A stretch of 28,987 nucleotides of DNA from NCBI GenBank assembly GCA_910587145.1, contig CAJUMH010000033.1, forward strand, positions 1 through 28,987. The letters run 5' to 3'. This DNA is from an uncultured Ruthenibacterium sp. GTDB lineage: Bacteria; Bacillota; Clostridia; Oscillospirales; Ruminococcaceae. Positions within the stretch are counted from its first letter, which is position 1, and each line of letters opens with the position of its first letter. Below are positions 22,878-28,987 of the stretch, piece by piece. Made by a program: the position numbers and the translations under genes. The notes under the pieces were generated by a model. The model saw nothing but the letters and a program-made list of their open reading frames with translations, had not been told where the DNA came from and ran no database searches.

Positions 22878-23558
22878 ATGGAACGGCTGCGCGCTGTGCT
22901 CTTTGATATGGACGGCCTGATGTTCGACACCGAGCGCGTGTCGGACACGGTATGGTGCGATGTGGCAAACCGAAACGGTTTTGCCATGACCTCGCAGGAT
23001 GTTTCTCTTTTGCGGGGGCGCAATTACGAGGGCGGCCGCGCCGCCCTTTGGGAGCGCTTCGGCGCGGATTTTCCGTATGACGCGCTTGCCGCGCAGGCCA
23101 TCCGCGAGATCAGCGCGCGGCTGGAGCGGCAGATTCCGCTGCGCCCGGGGCTGTTCGCGCTGCTGGACGCGCTGCGCGGCATGGGCTGCAAAATGGCGGT
23201 GGCCTCCTCCACCCACAGCAGCCGCGTGCTGCGCAATTTGGAGCGCACGGGCGTGCGCGGGTATTTTTCCGCCGTGATCGGCGGCGAAGCCGTAACGCGC
23301 TCCAAGCCCGACCCTGAGATCTTTTTGCGTGCTGCGGCAGCGCTGGATACGCCGCCCGCCGCCTGCATGGTTTTGGAGGATTCCTACAACGGCGTGCGCG
23401 CCGGCGCGGCCGCCGGATGCTTTACGGTGATGGTGCCGGACATCGACCCGCCCACACCCGAGATGGAGCGCCTCGCCGGAGCGGTCGTGCCCAGCCTGAA
23501 CGCAGTGATCCCGCTGGCCGCCGCGCAAGCAGGCGTTCCCTGTGCAGACGGCGTTTGA
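22878..23558 (+). CDS. HAD-superfamily hydrolase, beta-phosphoglucomutase/phosphatase-like (subfamily IA)
   Basis: A 226-residue cytoplasmic HAD enzyme, probably a small-molecule phosphatase or sugar-phosphate mutase-like protein. All four motifs are present: I, FDMDGLMFDTE with Asp10 (nucleophile) and Asp12; II, ASST at 109-112; III, Lys143 in RSKPDPEIF; IV, LEDSYNGV with Glu167 and Asp168. The cap between motifs I and II is helical (about 17-90), as in the IA group. The ATG at 22878 directly precedes motif I; GAGG lies close upstream but the spacing is short. The frame upstream is open but contains the promoter, so it is not coding. The substrate cannot be deduced. Confidence 0.92.
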   Translation: MERLRAVLFDMDGLMFDTERVSDTVWCDVANRNGFAMTSQDVSLLRGRNYEGGRAALWERFGADFPYDALAAQAIREISARLERQIPLRPGLFALLDALRGMGCKMAVASSTHSSRVLRNLERTGVRGYFSAVIGGEAVTRSKPDPEIFLRAAAALDTPPAACMVLEDSYNGVRAGAAAGCFTVMVPDIDPPTPEMERLAGAVVPSLNAVIPLAAAQAGVPCADGV

Positions 23559-23658
23559 AACGGGCCGCGGCGGCACGGGGAAACGCGGTTCTTTTTTAAA
23601 GCAATCCGGCCGCGCGGGAAAACGCGATTTTTTGAAAAAACGGGGCGGGGGCGTCGTT

Positions 23659-24414
23659 ATGAAGATGATATCCTGGAACGTGAACGGGTTTCGCGCAGTG
23701 CTGAAGAAGGGCTTCGCCGAAATCTTTTCGGCACTGGACGCAGACATCGTCTGCCTGCAGGAGACAAAAATGCAGCCCGGACAGGCAGAGTTTTCGCCTC
23801 CGGGCTATCATCAGTACTGGTACAGCGCCGAGAAAAAGGGCTATTCCGGCACGGCGGTGTTCACACGCGCACAGCCGCTGAACGTGCTTTACGGCATCGG
23901 CCGGGAGGAATACGACCGCGAGGGCCGGGCCCTTACGCTGGAATACAGGGATTTTTATCTGGTAAACCTCTATGCGCCGAACAGCCAGAGCGAGCTGCGG
24001 CGTCTGGATTACCGCCTGCACTGGGAGGACGCGCTGCGCGCGTATCTGTGCGCGCTCGACCGGCAAAAGCCCGTTGTCGTGTGCGGCGATCTGAACGTTG
24101 CGCATGAAGAGATTGATCTGAAAAACCCCGGGCCGAACCGCGGCTCGGCCGGCTTTACCGACGAGGAGCGCGCGAAGCTGACGCAGCTGCTGGCAAGCGG
24201 CTTTGCCGATACGTTCCGCGCGCTGTACCCAACCGCCGCGGGCCGCTATACATGGTGGAGCTATCAGCACCGCGCGCGGGCCACGAACGCAGGCTGGCGC
24301 ATCGATTATTTCCTCATCAGCGAGCGCCTGCGGCAAAGGCTTTGCGACGCGCTGATCTGCAGCGAGATCCCCGGCTCCGATCACTGCCCTGTGGGGCTGG
24401 TCTTGGCGCCGTAG
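23659..24414 (+). CDS. xth: Exodeoxyribonuclease III / AP endonuclease
   Basis: A metal-dependent DNA-repair enzyme that cleaves at abasic sites and removes 3' blocks. Its 251 residues carry the full EEP-family active site: Asn8 (SWNVNGFR), Glu35 (CLQETKMQP), Tyr105 (NLYAPNS), Asp144 and Asn146 (CGDLNVAH), Asp216 (RIDYFL), and Asp241-His242 (GSDHCPVGL). The ATG at 23659 puts MKMISWNVNG at the exact N-terminus of the fold. The ribosome site is G-rich (GGGGCGGGGG) rather than AGGAGG. It lies 100 bases after the HAD gene and may be in the same transcript. Confidence 0.97.
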   Translation: MKMISWNVNGFRAVLKKGFAEIFSALDADIVCLQETKMQPGQAEFSPPGYHQYWYSAEKKGYSGTAVFTRAQPLNVLYGIGREEYDREGRALTLEYRDFYLVNLYAPNSQSELRRLDYRLHWEDALRAYLCALDRQKPVVVCGDLNVAHEEIDLKNPGPNRGSAGFTDEERAKLTQLLASGFADTFRALYPTAAGRYTWWSYQHRARATNAGWRIDYFLISERLRQRLCDALICSEIPGSDHCPVGLVLAP

Positions 24415-24437
24415 CGCCCGCATATGCATATTGGAAA

Positions 24438-24460
24438 AGCCCCCGGCGGGCTGTTTCTTT
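24438..24460 (+). terminator. Possible weak terminator between xth and uppP
   Basis: AGCCC (24438-24442) pairs with GGGCT (24448-24452), preceded by AAA and followed by GTTTCTTTT. The short stem makes this marginal. Confidence 0.3.
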
Positions 24461-24493
24461 TGCAAAAACAACAAACAAAACGGAGGAAGCACC

Positions 24494-25354
24494 ATGGCAA
24501 ATTACCTGCTGGCCGCACTGCTGGGCATCATCGAGGGCATCACCGAATGGCTGCCCATCTCCAGCACCGGGCATCTTATCCTTGCGGCAGAATTTATCCG
24601 CCTGCAGGCCTCGGACGCCTTTTTGGAGATGTTCGACGTCGTGATCCAGTTCGGCGCGATCCTTGCCGTTGTAGTGATGTTCTGGAACAGGCTGTGGCCG
24701 TTTTGCCTGCACGGCCCGGGCGAGGGCCTTGTGGGGCGGTACTGCCGCCGCGACGTGTGGGACATGTGGTTCCATGTGCTGGCGGCCATTCTGCCCAGCG
24801 CCCTGATCGGCCTGCCGCTGGACGACTGGATGACAGAGCATCTGCACAACCCGCCGGTGGTTTCGGCCATGCTGATCCTGTACGGCGTATTCTTCCTGCT
24901 GATGGAGCGCACGGTGGGCCGCCGCCGTCCCTCCGTGCGGCGCGTGGCGCAGATCAATTATCGCATGGCGCTGTTCATCGGCGTGTTTCAGCTGCTGGCG
25001 CTTGTGCCGGGCACCAGCCGCTCGGGCGCAACGATCCTCGGCGCAATGCTCATCGGCTGCTCGCGCACCGTGGCGGCGGAATTTACGTTCTATCTGGCCG
25101 TTCCCACCATGGCCGGGGCCAGCCTCATCAAGATCTTAAAGTTCCTTGTGGAGGGCGGCGGCTTTTCGGGCGCGGAACCGTGGCTGCTGCTTACGGGGTG
25201 CGTGGTGGCGTTTGCGGTATCGCTTGCGTGTATCCGCTTTTTGATGGACTATGTAAAAAAGCACGATTTTAAGGTGTTCGGCTGGTACCGCATCGCGCTG
25301 GGCGTTCTGGTGCTGGCATACTTCTATCTGGTAAAGCCCGCCCTGGCAGCGTAG
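24494..25354 (+). CDS. uppP: Undecaprenyl-diphosphatase (bacitracin-resistance protein BacA/UppP)
   Basis: An integral-membrane enzyme that converts undecaprenyl diphosphate to the monophosphate carrier for peptidoglycan and other envelope polymers, giving bacitracin tolerance when abundant. The 286 residues and about eight hydrophobic segments fit the family. Motif one is GIIEGITEWLPISSTGHL (11-28), including Glu14, Glu18 and the PISSTGH loop. Motif two is VPGTSRSGATILGAMLIG (about 174-191) with the catalytic-region Arg/Ser. GGAGG precedes the ATG at 24494; the longer in-frame reading (from 24431) has no ribosome site. It may be co-transcribed with the HAD gene and xth. Confidence 0.97.
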   Translation: MANYLLAALLGIIEGITEWLPISSTGHLILAAEFIRLQASDAFLEMFDVVIQFGAILAVVVMFWNRLWPFCLHGPGEGLVGRYCRRDVWDMWFHVLAAILPSALIGLPLDDWMTEHLHNPPVVSAMLILYGVFFLLMERTVGRRRPSVRRVAQINYRMALFIGVFQLLALVPGTSRSGATILGAMLIGCSRTVAAEFTFYLAVPTMAGASLIKILKFLVEGGGFSGAEPWLLLTGCVVAFAVSLACIRFLMDYVKKHDFKVFGWYRIALGVLVLAYFYLVKPALAA

Positions 25355-25387
25355 CGCCTTTGCTTTACGTTTTTTGCGCCTTGGCCG

Positions 25388-25431
25388 GCGCGTGCAGCCG
25401 CACGGTGAGCACCTTCTCCGGCTGCACGCGC
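25388..25431. repeat. 13-bp perfect inverted repeat downstream of uppP
   Basis: GCGCGTGCAGCCG (25388-25400) pairs with CGGCTGCACGCGC (25419-25431) across 18 bases. No T-run follows on the plus strand; it may stabilise or end the uppP transcript. Confidence 0.6.
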
Positions 25432-25574
25432 AGCGCGCCGCCCGCGCGGGCAAAGCAGACCGCCCCGCAGGATTTTTGATGCTTCAGGCTTTCCCGCCCC
25501 GTTTCCGTTCTGACGTTGTTGCCGGCGTCTTTCCAAAAAGCCAACGCCATCCAAAACTTTTGCCCGTGCTTTCC

Positions 25575-25603
25575 TTGTGTTTTTTTTCGATCTTTGCTAT
25601 ACT
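25575..25603 (+). promoter_or_regulatory. Sigma-A-type promoter with extended -10 for the NERD-like gene
   Basis: TTGTGT (25575-25580), 17 bases, TATACT (25598-25603) preceded by TGC, in a T-rich patch 53 bases before the ATG. Confidence 0.75.
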
Positions 25604-25655
25604 GGTTTCATACAGCGTGCCCGCCGGCACGCATGGCTTGGCAGGAGGTTGTTTC

Positions 25656-26276
25656 ATGGTCAGTGATCTTGTGTTTATTCTGGTCATCGTCGCCGGCTCC
25701 GTCGCGATCTACTTTCTCTTTGCAGGGAAAAAGAACGACGGGCTCGAAAAGCCGCGCAAGGCCAAAAATCTGAACGATTCCCAAAAGAGCGCAGAGCCGC
25801 TGCGCATTGCAAAGCGCTTCGCAGTGCTGCATCAATATCAGGTGATCGCGCCCGCGCAGCTTGCGAAGGACGGCAAATACGCCGATCTGGATTTTATCCT
25901 CGTGGGCTGGTTCGGCCTGCTGTGCGTGAAGTGCATCGGGCTGGGCGGGCAGATCTACGGCAGCCTTGAGGACGAAATGTGGCTGCAGCTCGACGCCGGC
26001 AAGCGCGTCTCGTTTGCAAACCCCATGCGCGCCGCCGAGGCGGACAGCCGCCTGGTGCGCGATACGCTGTTTGCCGCAAAGCTGCGCAATATTCCGGTAG
26101 AGACTGTATGCGTATTTACAAACAAAAGCGCAACGCTGATGCTGCCGCGCACAACGGGGCACTACACGGTAAAGGATTTCCGGGCGCTGCTCAATAAAAG
26201 CAAGTTCGATCAGGACAAGGGCGTCGATATCCCCCAAACCGTCGAGGCCGTAAAAAAGTGGGTCGCCGCGGGCTGA
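25656..26276 (+). CDS. Membrane-anchored NERD-domain-like protein, apparently without the catalytic residues
   Basis: A 206-residue protein with one N-terminal hydrophobic segment (residues 4-23, LVFILVIVAGSVAIYFLF), a charged linker, and a region (about 50-150) that resembles the nuclease-related NERD domain. YQVIAPAQLAKDGKYADLDFI is followed by LVGWFGLLCVKCIGLGGQIYG, a downstream Trp and an NPMRAAEADSRLV segment like the NP..Q helix of NERD proteins. The usual core strand carries an acidic residue and then Lys (IETK-like); here the aligned stretch reads CVKCIG, so the nuclease centre seems lost. AGGAGG precedes the ATG at 25656. It has its own promoter and no partner gene. The domain call is by eye and moderate; function is unknown. 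Confidence 0.7.
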   Translation: MVSDLVFILVIVAGSVAIYFLFAGKKNDGLEKPRKAKNLNDSQKSAEPLRIAKRFAVLHQYQVIAPAQLAKDGKYADLDFILVGWFGLLCVKCIGLGGQIYGSLEDEMWLQLDAGKRVSFANPMRAAEADSRLVRDTLFAAKLRNIPVETVCVFTNKSATLMLPRTTGHYTVKDFRALLNKSKFDQDKGVDIPQTVEAVKKWVAAG

Positions 26277-26483
26277 ACAGGAAAAAGCAAACCCGGCGGG
26301 ATCTTCTTATAACCGGCAGCAATCGGCAAAAGCCGCGGCAGCGCCGGCCACTATTTACATTTTGTTCACAGGCGTTTCATAAACCCATCGCATTTGTTTT
26401 TTATACTATATATCGCAGAGACACGGAAGCCGCAATCCGGGTTTCTGTACATGATTCCTCCTCACACCGAGAGATACCCCTTA
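26277..26483. other. Intergenic region with an AT-rich promoter-like patch
   Basis: Besides the candidate 28-residue peptide on the minus strand, the plus strand has TATACTATATAT at 26402-26413, a -10-like sequence without a well-placed -35. The minus-strand ribosome site reads as CCTCCT on this strand. No other gene is supported. Confidence 0.4.
26366..26452 (-). CDS. Candidate 28-residue peptide gene
   Basis: On the minus strand GAGGAGG sits 4 bases before an ATG at 26452, a near-perfect ribosome site. It is followed by 28 codons and a TGA. The product starts MYRNPDCGFR and ends KCDGFMKRL: basic, two cysteines, no membrane helix. No promoter is evident: the preceding hairpin at 26484-26513 would end transcripts arriving from the right. 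On the plus strand the same bases could be a small RNA. I do not recognise the peptide. Confidence 0.3.
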   Translation of the reverse strand: MYRNPDCGFRVSAIYSIKNKCDGFMKRL

Positions 26484-26513
26484 AAACCCCCGTGCCTTTC
26501 CGGCGCGGGGGTT
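26484..26513. terminator. Intrinsic terminator downstream of the methyltransferase gene
   Basis: CCCCCGTGCC pairs with GGCGCGGGGG (one G-T pair) around TTTCC, flanked by AAAA on the left and TTT on the right. On the minus strand it is followed by TTTTAA and lies about 135 bases after the methyltransferase stop. Confidence 0.75.
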
Positions 26514-26649
26514 TCCCTTTGCGCGGGGTGCGGAGCGGGAGCGCAGGGCGGGAGCACGGCAACGTTCACACGGCCGCGCTTCAGGGCGCGGGGTCCCGCC
26601 CATAACAGGCCGCCCAAGGCAGGCGGAGCAAATCCCGGGCAGGGCCTGC

Positions 26650-27876
26650 CTAAATCACCTGGAACAGGTAAAACTTCAGATACGCTGTCTCCGGCACGCC
26701 CCAGAGCACCGGATGATCCGGAGACTGCTGGCGCGCCTCGATCTGGCGCAGCTGTACGCCGGCGTCGTGCGCGGCATCCGCCAGCATGGCGCGGAACATG
26801 GCGTCCGTTACAAAATGGCTGCAGCTGCAGGTGGCAAGGTAGCCTCCGCGCGGCAGCAGCTTCATGGCGCGGTAGTTGATCTCTTTATAGCCGCGCAGCG
26901 CGTCCGGCGCGGTGCGGCGGGATTTTGTGAACGCGGGCGGATCGAGCACAATAAAATCATATGGCGAGCCGCTTTGCGCAAGCTGCGGCAGCAGCTCGAA
27001 CACATTGCCCTGCACACAGCTTACCCTTTCTGCAGCGCCGTTCAGCGCGGCGTTGCGCTTTGCCATTTCCACCGCGTCGGCCGAGATATCCACCGCGGTT
27101 ACGCGCTTTGCCCCGCCGCGCGCGGCATTCAGCGCAAACGAGCCCGTATGCGTGAAGCAATCCAGCACCGTTTTGCCCTGCGCCATGCGCGCAACAGCCT
27201 GCCGGTTGTATCTTTGATCGAGAAAAAAGCCTGTTTTTTGGCCGTTTTCCACATCGACGTCATAGCGCACGCCGTTTTCCGCAATCTGCGTGCGGCAGCT
27301 TTCGGGCGTTTTCAGGCCAAGCGCGGAAAGATCGAACCAGCCCTTTCCCTCCGCAAGGCCCTCCCGCAGGCGCAGCGCCGCATCGTTGCGCTCGTACAGG
27401 CCCGCGATCTCCTGCCCGTCCTCGCGCAGCAGCTGTACCAAAAGCGGGAACAGCACGCCCTTCAGCCGCTCAATGCCCACGCAGAGCGTCTGCGTTACCA
27501 GCAGCGGGCCGAAGCGGTCGACCGTCAGCCCCGGGAACAGGTCTGCCTCGCCAAAGATAATGCGGCAGCACGAAACGTCGTCCAGCACTGTTTTGCGGTA
27601 TTCCCACGCGTGCGAAAGGCGGCGGCGCCAGAAGATTTCGTCAAAGATATCGTTTGCGCTGCGCGAAAACACGCGGATGCGGATCTTGCTGTGCACGCTG
27701 AGAAAGCCCGAGCCCAGATACCGGCCCTTCGTGCTCACCACATCCACGATCGAACCGTTCGCGGCTTCGGGTGCGCGCAGCACCTCGGTATCGTATACCC
27801 ACGGATGCCCCTCCAGCAGCGCGCGCTGCGCCTTTGGCGTTACCACGGCCTGCGGATAAATTCTTTGCTGTTTCAT
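26650..27876 (-). CDS. Class I SAM-dependent rRNA methyltransferase, RlmI/YwbD-like
   Basis: A probable 23S rRNA cytosine-5 methyltransferase of the RlmI (YccW) group; 408 residues. An N-terminal PUA-type RNA-binding region (about 1-75, including LLEGHPWVYDTEV and YLGSGFLS) is followed by a linker (VENGQKTGFFLDQRYNR) and the Rossmann methyltransferase domain. SAM motif I is VLDCFTHTGSFALNAA, the acidic strand end is VTAVDISADAV, the active-site loop is FIVLDPPAFTKSRR, and SCSHF is near the C-terminus. The ATG at 27876 has GAGGGG upstream; the longer reading to 28032 lacks a ribosome site and crosses an AT-rich promoter-like spot. The exact target base is inferred from family. Confidence 0.93.
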   Translation of the reverse strand: MKQQRIYPQAVVTPKAQRALLEGHPWVYDTEVLRAPEAANGSIVDVVSTKGRYLGSGFLSVHSKIRIRVFSRSANDIFDEIFWRRRLSHAWEYRKTVLDDVSCCRIIFGEADLFPGLTVDRFGPLLVTQTLCVGIERLKGVLFPLLVQLLREDGQEIAGLYERNDAALRLREGLAEGKGWFDLSALGLKTPESCRTQIAENGVRYDVDVENGQKTGFFLDQRYNRQAVARMAQGKTVLDCFTHTGSFALNAARGGAKRVTAVDISADAVEMAKRNAALNGAAERVSCVQGNVFELLPQLAQSGSPYDFIVLDPPAFTKSRRTAPDALRGYKEINYRAMKLLPRGGYLATCSCSHFVTDAMFRAMLADAAHDAGVQLRQIEARQQSPDHPVLWGVPETAYLKFYLFQVI

Positions 27877-28103
27877 CACTTTCCCCTCGCTTTTTAAAGC
27901 CATGCGTACTATAATAGACAGTAAGCGCGCCGCACCGGGGCCTGCCGCGCCGGGGCGGATGCGCCGTGCTTTGCTTGCCTGAACAAGCATTTTTGCGCAA
28001 TTTGCCAAGGCAAAACGCCGAAATTTACGCAAAATTCACGAAGGGGCGGCTTTGCCGGCAGCCCCATTTCATCCTGCAAAAAAACAGAGGAGTGCAGATA
28101 AAA

Positions 28104-28583
28104 ATGGAAATTGAACGCAAATGGATGATCCCCCGCTTTCCTGCCGGGCTGCCGCTGCTGCGGCAGGCCAGCGTGCGGCAGGGCTACATCTCGGTACACC
28201 CCACGGTGCGCATCCGCGAAAGCGTTTCGCGCACAAGCAGCAAATGGATGCTGTGCTTTAAGGGCGCGGGCACGCTGGCGCGCGAGGAGGTGGAGACCGA
28301 GATCTCGCAGGAGGTGTTCGACCGGCTGACGGTTTTTACCGGCTCCGATCTTATTACAAAAGAGTTCCGCGTTTATGCGCTGCCCGGCGGCGAAGAGCTG
28401 GAGGTGAGCCTTGTGGACGCGGGGCGTCCCACCGCGTTCTTCTACGCGGAGGTGGAATTTCCCACCGTCGAGGCCGCGCACGCGTTTGTGCCGCCGAATT
28501 TTCTGGGGGAGGAAAAAACCGAGAGCCCCGAATTTTCCATGAGCGCCTACTGGCAGGCCACACGCGGCGGCACGGCCGGGTAA
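28104..28583 (+). CDS. CYTH-domain protein (triphosphate tunnel metalloenzyme-like)
   Basis: A 159-residue protein that starts with the CYTH signature ExExK as MEIERKWM (Glu2, Glu4, Lys6). It also has basic and acidic tunnel-strand residues: RQGYIS, VRIRES, WMLCFKGAG, REEVETEI, KEFRVYAL, LEVSLVD and FYAEVEFPT. In this family the tunnel binds triphosphates with divalent metal, giving inorganic triphosphatase, thiamine triphosphatase or adenylate cyclase activity; triphosphatase is the usual bacterial role. GAGGAG lies upstream of the ATG at 28104. It is divergent from the methyltransferase gene, with no partner domain such as CHAD. Confidence 0.92.
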   Translation: MEIERKWMIPRFPAGLPLLRQASVRQGYISVHPTVRIRESVSRTSSKWMLCFKGAGTLAREEVETEISQEVFDRLTVFTGSDLITKEFRVYALPGGEELEVSLVDAGRPTAFFYAEVEFPTVEAAHAFVPPNFLGEEKTESPEFSMSAYWQATRGGTAG

Positions 28584-28912
28584 ATTGCGCAGCCGGGGCG
28601 CTCTATGCTTCGGCGGCGGGAATGTCGTTCCTCTCCAAGGGGTTCGGCAGCGCGGTTTTTTGCACGGCAAGAGGATGCTGCACCCGCATCGGTTTTGCCG
28701 GGTGAACCGGCGCCCGCGCGCCGCCAGCCTCTCTTGCCGGATCGTAAAACGCTCCTCTTGTATCATTGTACCATTCCCGCGTTTCGATTACAAGCGATCC
28801 TTTTTCGTACAGCCGCGCGGCGTGCTGCGCGGTATGGTGCGGCGGGAGGAGCGCCGCAAAAAGAAAAACAGGCCAAAACACAAGGCTTAATAGTGACAAG
28901 TAACTATTTGCC
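28584..28912. other. Non-coding interval at the right end with an orphan promoter
   Basis: After the CYTH stop I see no supported gene. The only notable element is the minus-strand promoter at 28765-28793. Confidence 0.4.
28765..28793 (-). promoter_or_regulatory. Orphan minus-strand sigma-A-type promoter
   Basis: Minus strand TTGTAA (28793-28788), 17 bases, TACAAT (28770-28765) preceded by TGG. It points left, toward the 3' end of the CYTH gene, and no gene with a ribosome site follows. Confidence 0.6.
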
Positions 28913-28913
28913 G

Positions 28914-28953
28914 CAGAAGGCGGCGTGACCGTGTGTCACGCCGTCTTTCTGCG
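28914..28953. terminator. Strong hairpin, probable terminator
   Basis: GCAGAAGGCGGCGTGAC pairs with GTCACGCCGTCTTTCTGC; CGGCGTGAC (28921-28929) and GTCACGCCG (28935-28943) are perfect, with a two-base mismatch before an outer GCAGAA/TTCTGC helix. The T-rich 3' arm suggests termination on the plus strand; which gene it serves is unclear. Confidence 0.6.
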
Positions 28954-28987
28954 TCCATAGGTAGTTTGCGTAATTACAGGTTCGCTG

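Noticed and set aside
25365..25550. Minus-strand 61-codon frame containing KHQKSCGAVCF, reminiscent of the N-terminus of a NUDIX hydrolase
   Set aside because: The resemblance covers about ten residues, there is no NUDIX box, no ribosome site and the frame stops soon after. A decayed fragment is possible but not supported.
28603..28899. Minus-strand 98-codon frame with a hydrophobic start (MSLLSLVFWPVFLF)
   Set aside because: It needs a TTG start with no ribosome site, and a good promoter lies inside it, not before it.

Overview
The window looks like GC-rich chromosomal DNA from an endospore-forming, strictly anaerobic member of the Clostridia, most plausibly an Oscillospiraceae/Ruminococcaceae-like gut bacterium. 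The sequence-level reasons are a spoIIR homologue and a SpoVB-family flippase (spore formers), a multi-subunit NADH-linked [FeFe] hydrogenase (fermentative anaerobe), strong AGGAGG-type ribosome sites, a Firmicutes-type ribosomal L10 leader, and sigma-A promoters that stand out as AT-rich islands. The genus is not resolved. There are no rRNA or tRNA genes, insertion sequences, phage genes or CRISPR arrays. Most of the window is core genome, and the unusual material lies in small genes, leaders and repeats.

Layout. 1-1017 (-): a membrane-anchored exported protein that runs off the left edge. 1180-3152 (+): a promoter, a 49-bp GC-rich tandem repeat in the leader, and an M3-family oligoendopeptidase. 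3394-4674 (+): the rplJ-rplL operon with a consensus promoter, L10 leader attenuator, TTG-started L10 and a terminator. 5153-6004 (-): spoIIR with N- and C-terminal extensions. 6253-7724 (+): an SLC45/GPH-like MFS transporter. 7924-8224 (+): a strong promoter, structured leader, 32-codon gene and 19-bp perfect hairpin, which together form a self-contained small transcription unit. 8403-9443 (-): an orphan histidine-kinase-like ATPase. 9622-10890 (+): gap with a long structured leader. 11048-12690 (+): a SpoVB/MurJ-like flippase.

12840-18139 (-): the hydrogenase operon hydC - (ATPase domain fused to a cysteine-less ferredoxin-like domain) - hydB - hydA. It carries out NADH-linked (probably ferredoxin-bifurcating) hydrogen metabolism. 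18155-18385 holds a bidirectional terminator and an AT-rich 72-bp tandem repeat. 18627-21458 (-): trkA-trkH potassium uptake. 21555-22733 (-): ilvE with its own promoter. 22782-25354 (+): a HAD phosphatase, exodeoxyribonuclease III and undecaprenyl-diphosphatase uppP. 25575-26276 (+): a membrane-anchored NERD-like protein that seems to lack the usual catalytic residues. 26366-26513: a possible small gene or small RNA, and a terminator. 26650-27876 (-): an RlmI-like rRNA methyltransferase. 28104-28583 (+): a CYTH-domain protein. The right end holds an orphan minus-strand promoter and a strong hairpin.

The best candidates for something undescribed are the 32-residue cysteine-containing microprotein unit at 7924-8224, the hydrogenase-operon fusion protein whose ferredoxin-like half has lost every cluster cysteine, the structured gap leader, and the 72-bp AT-rich repeat.
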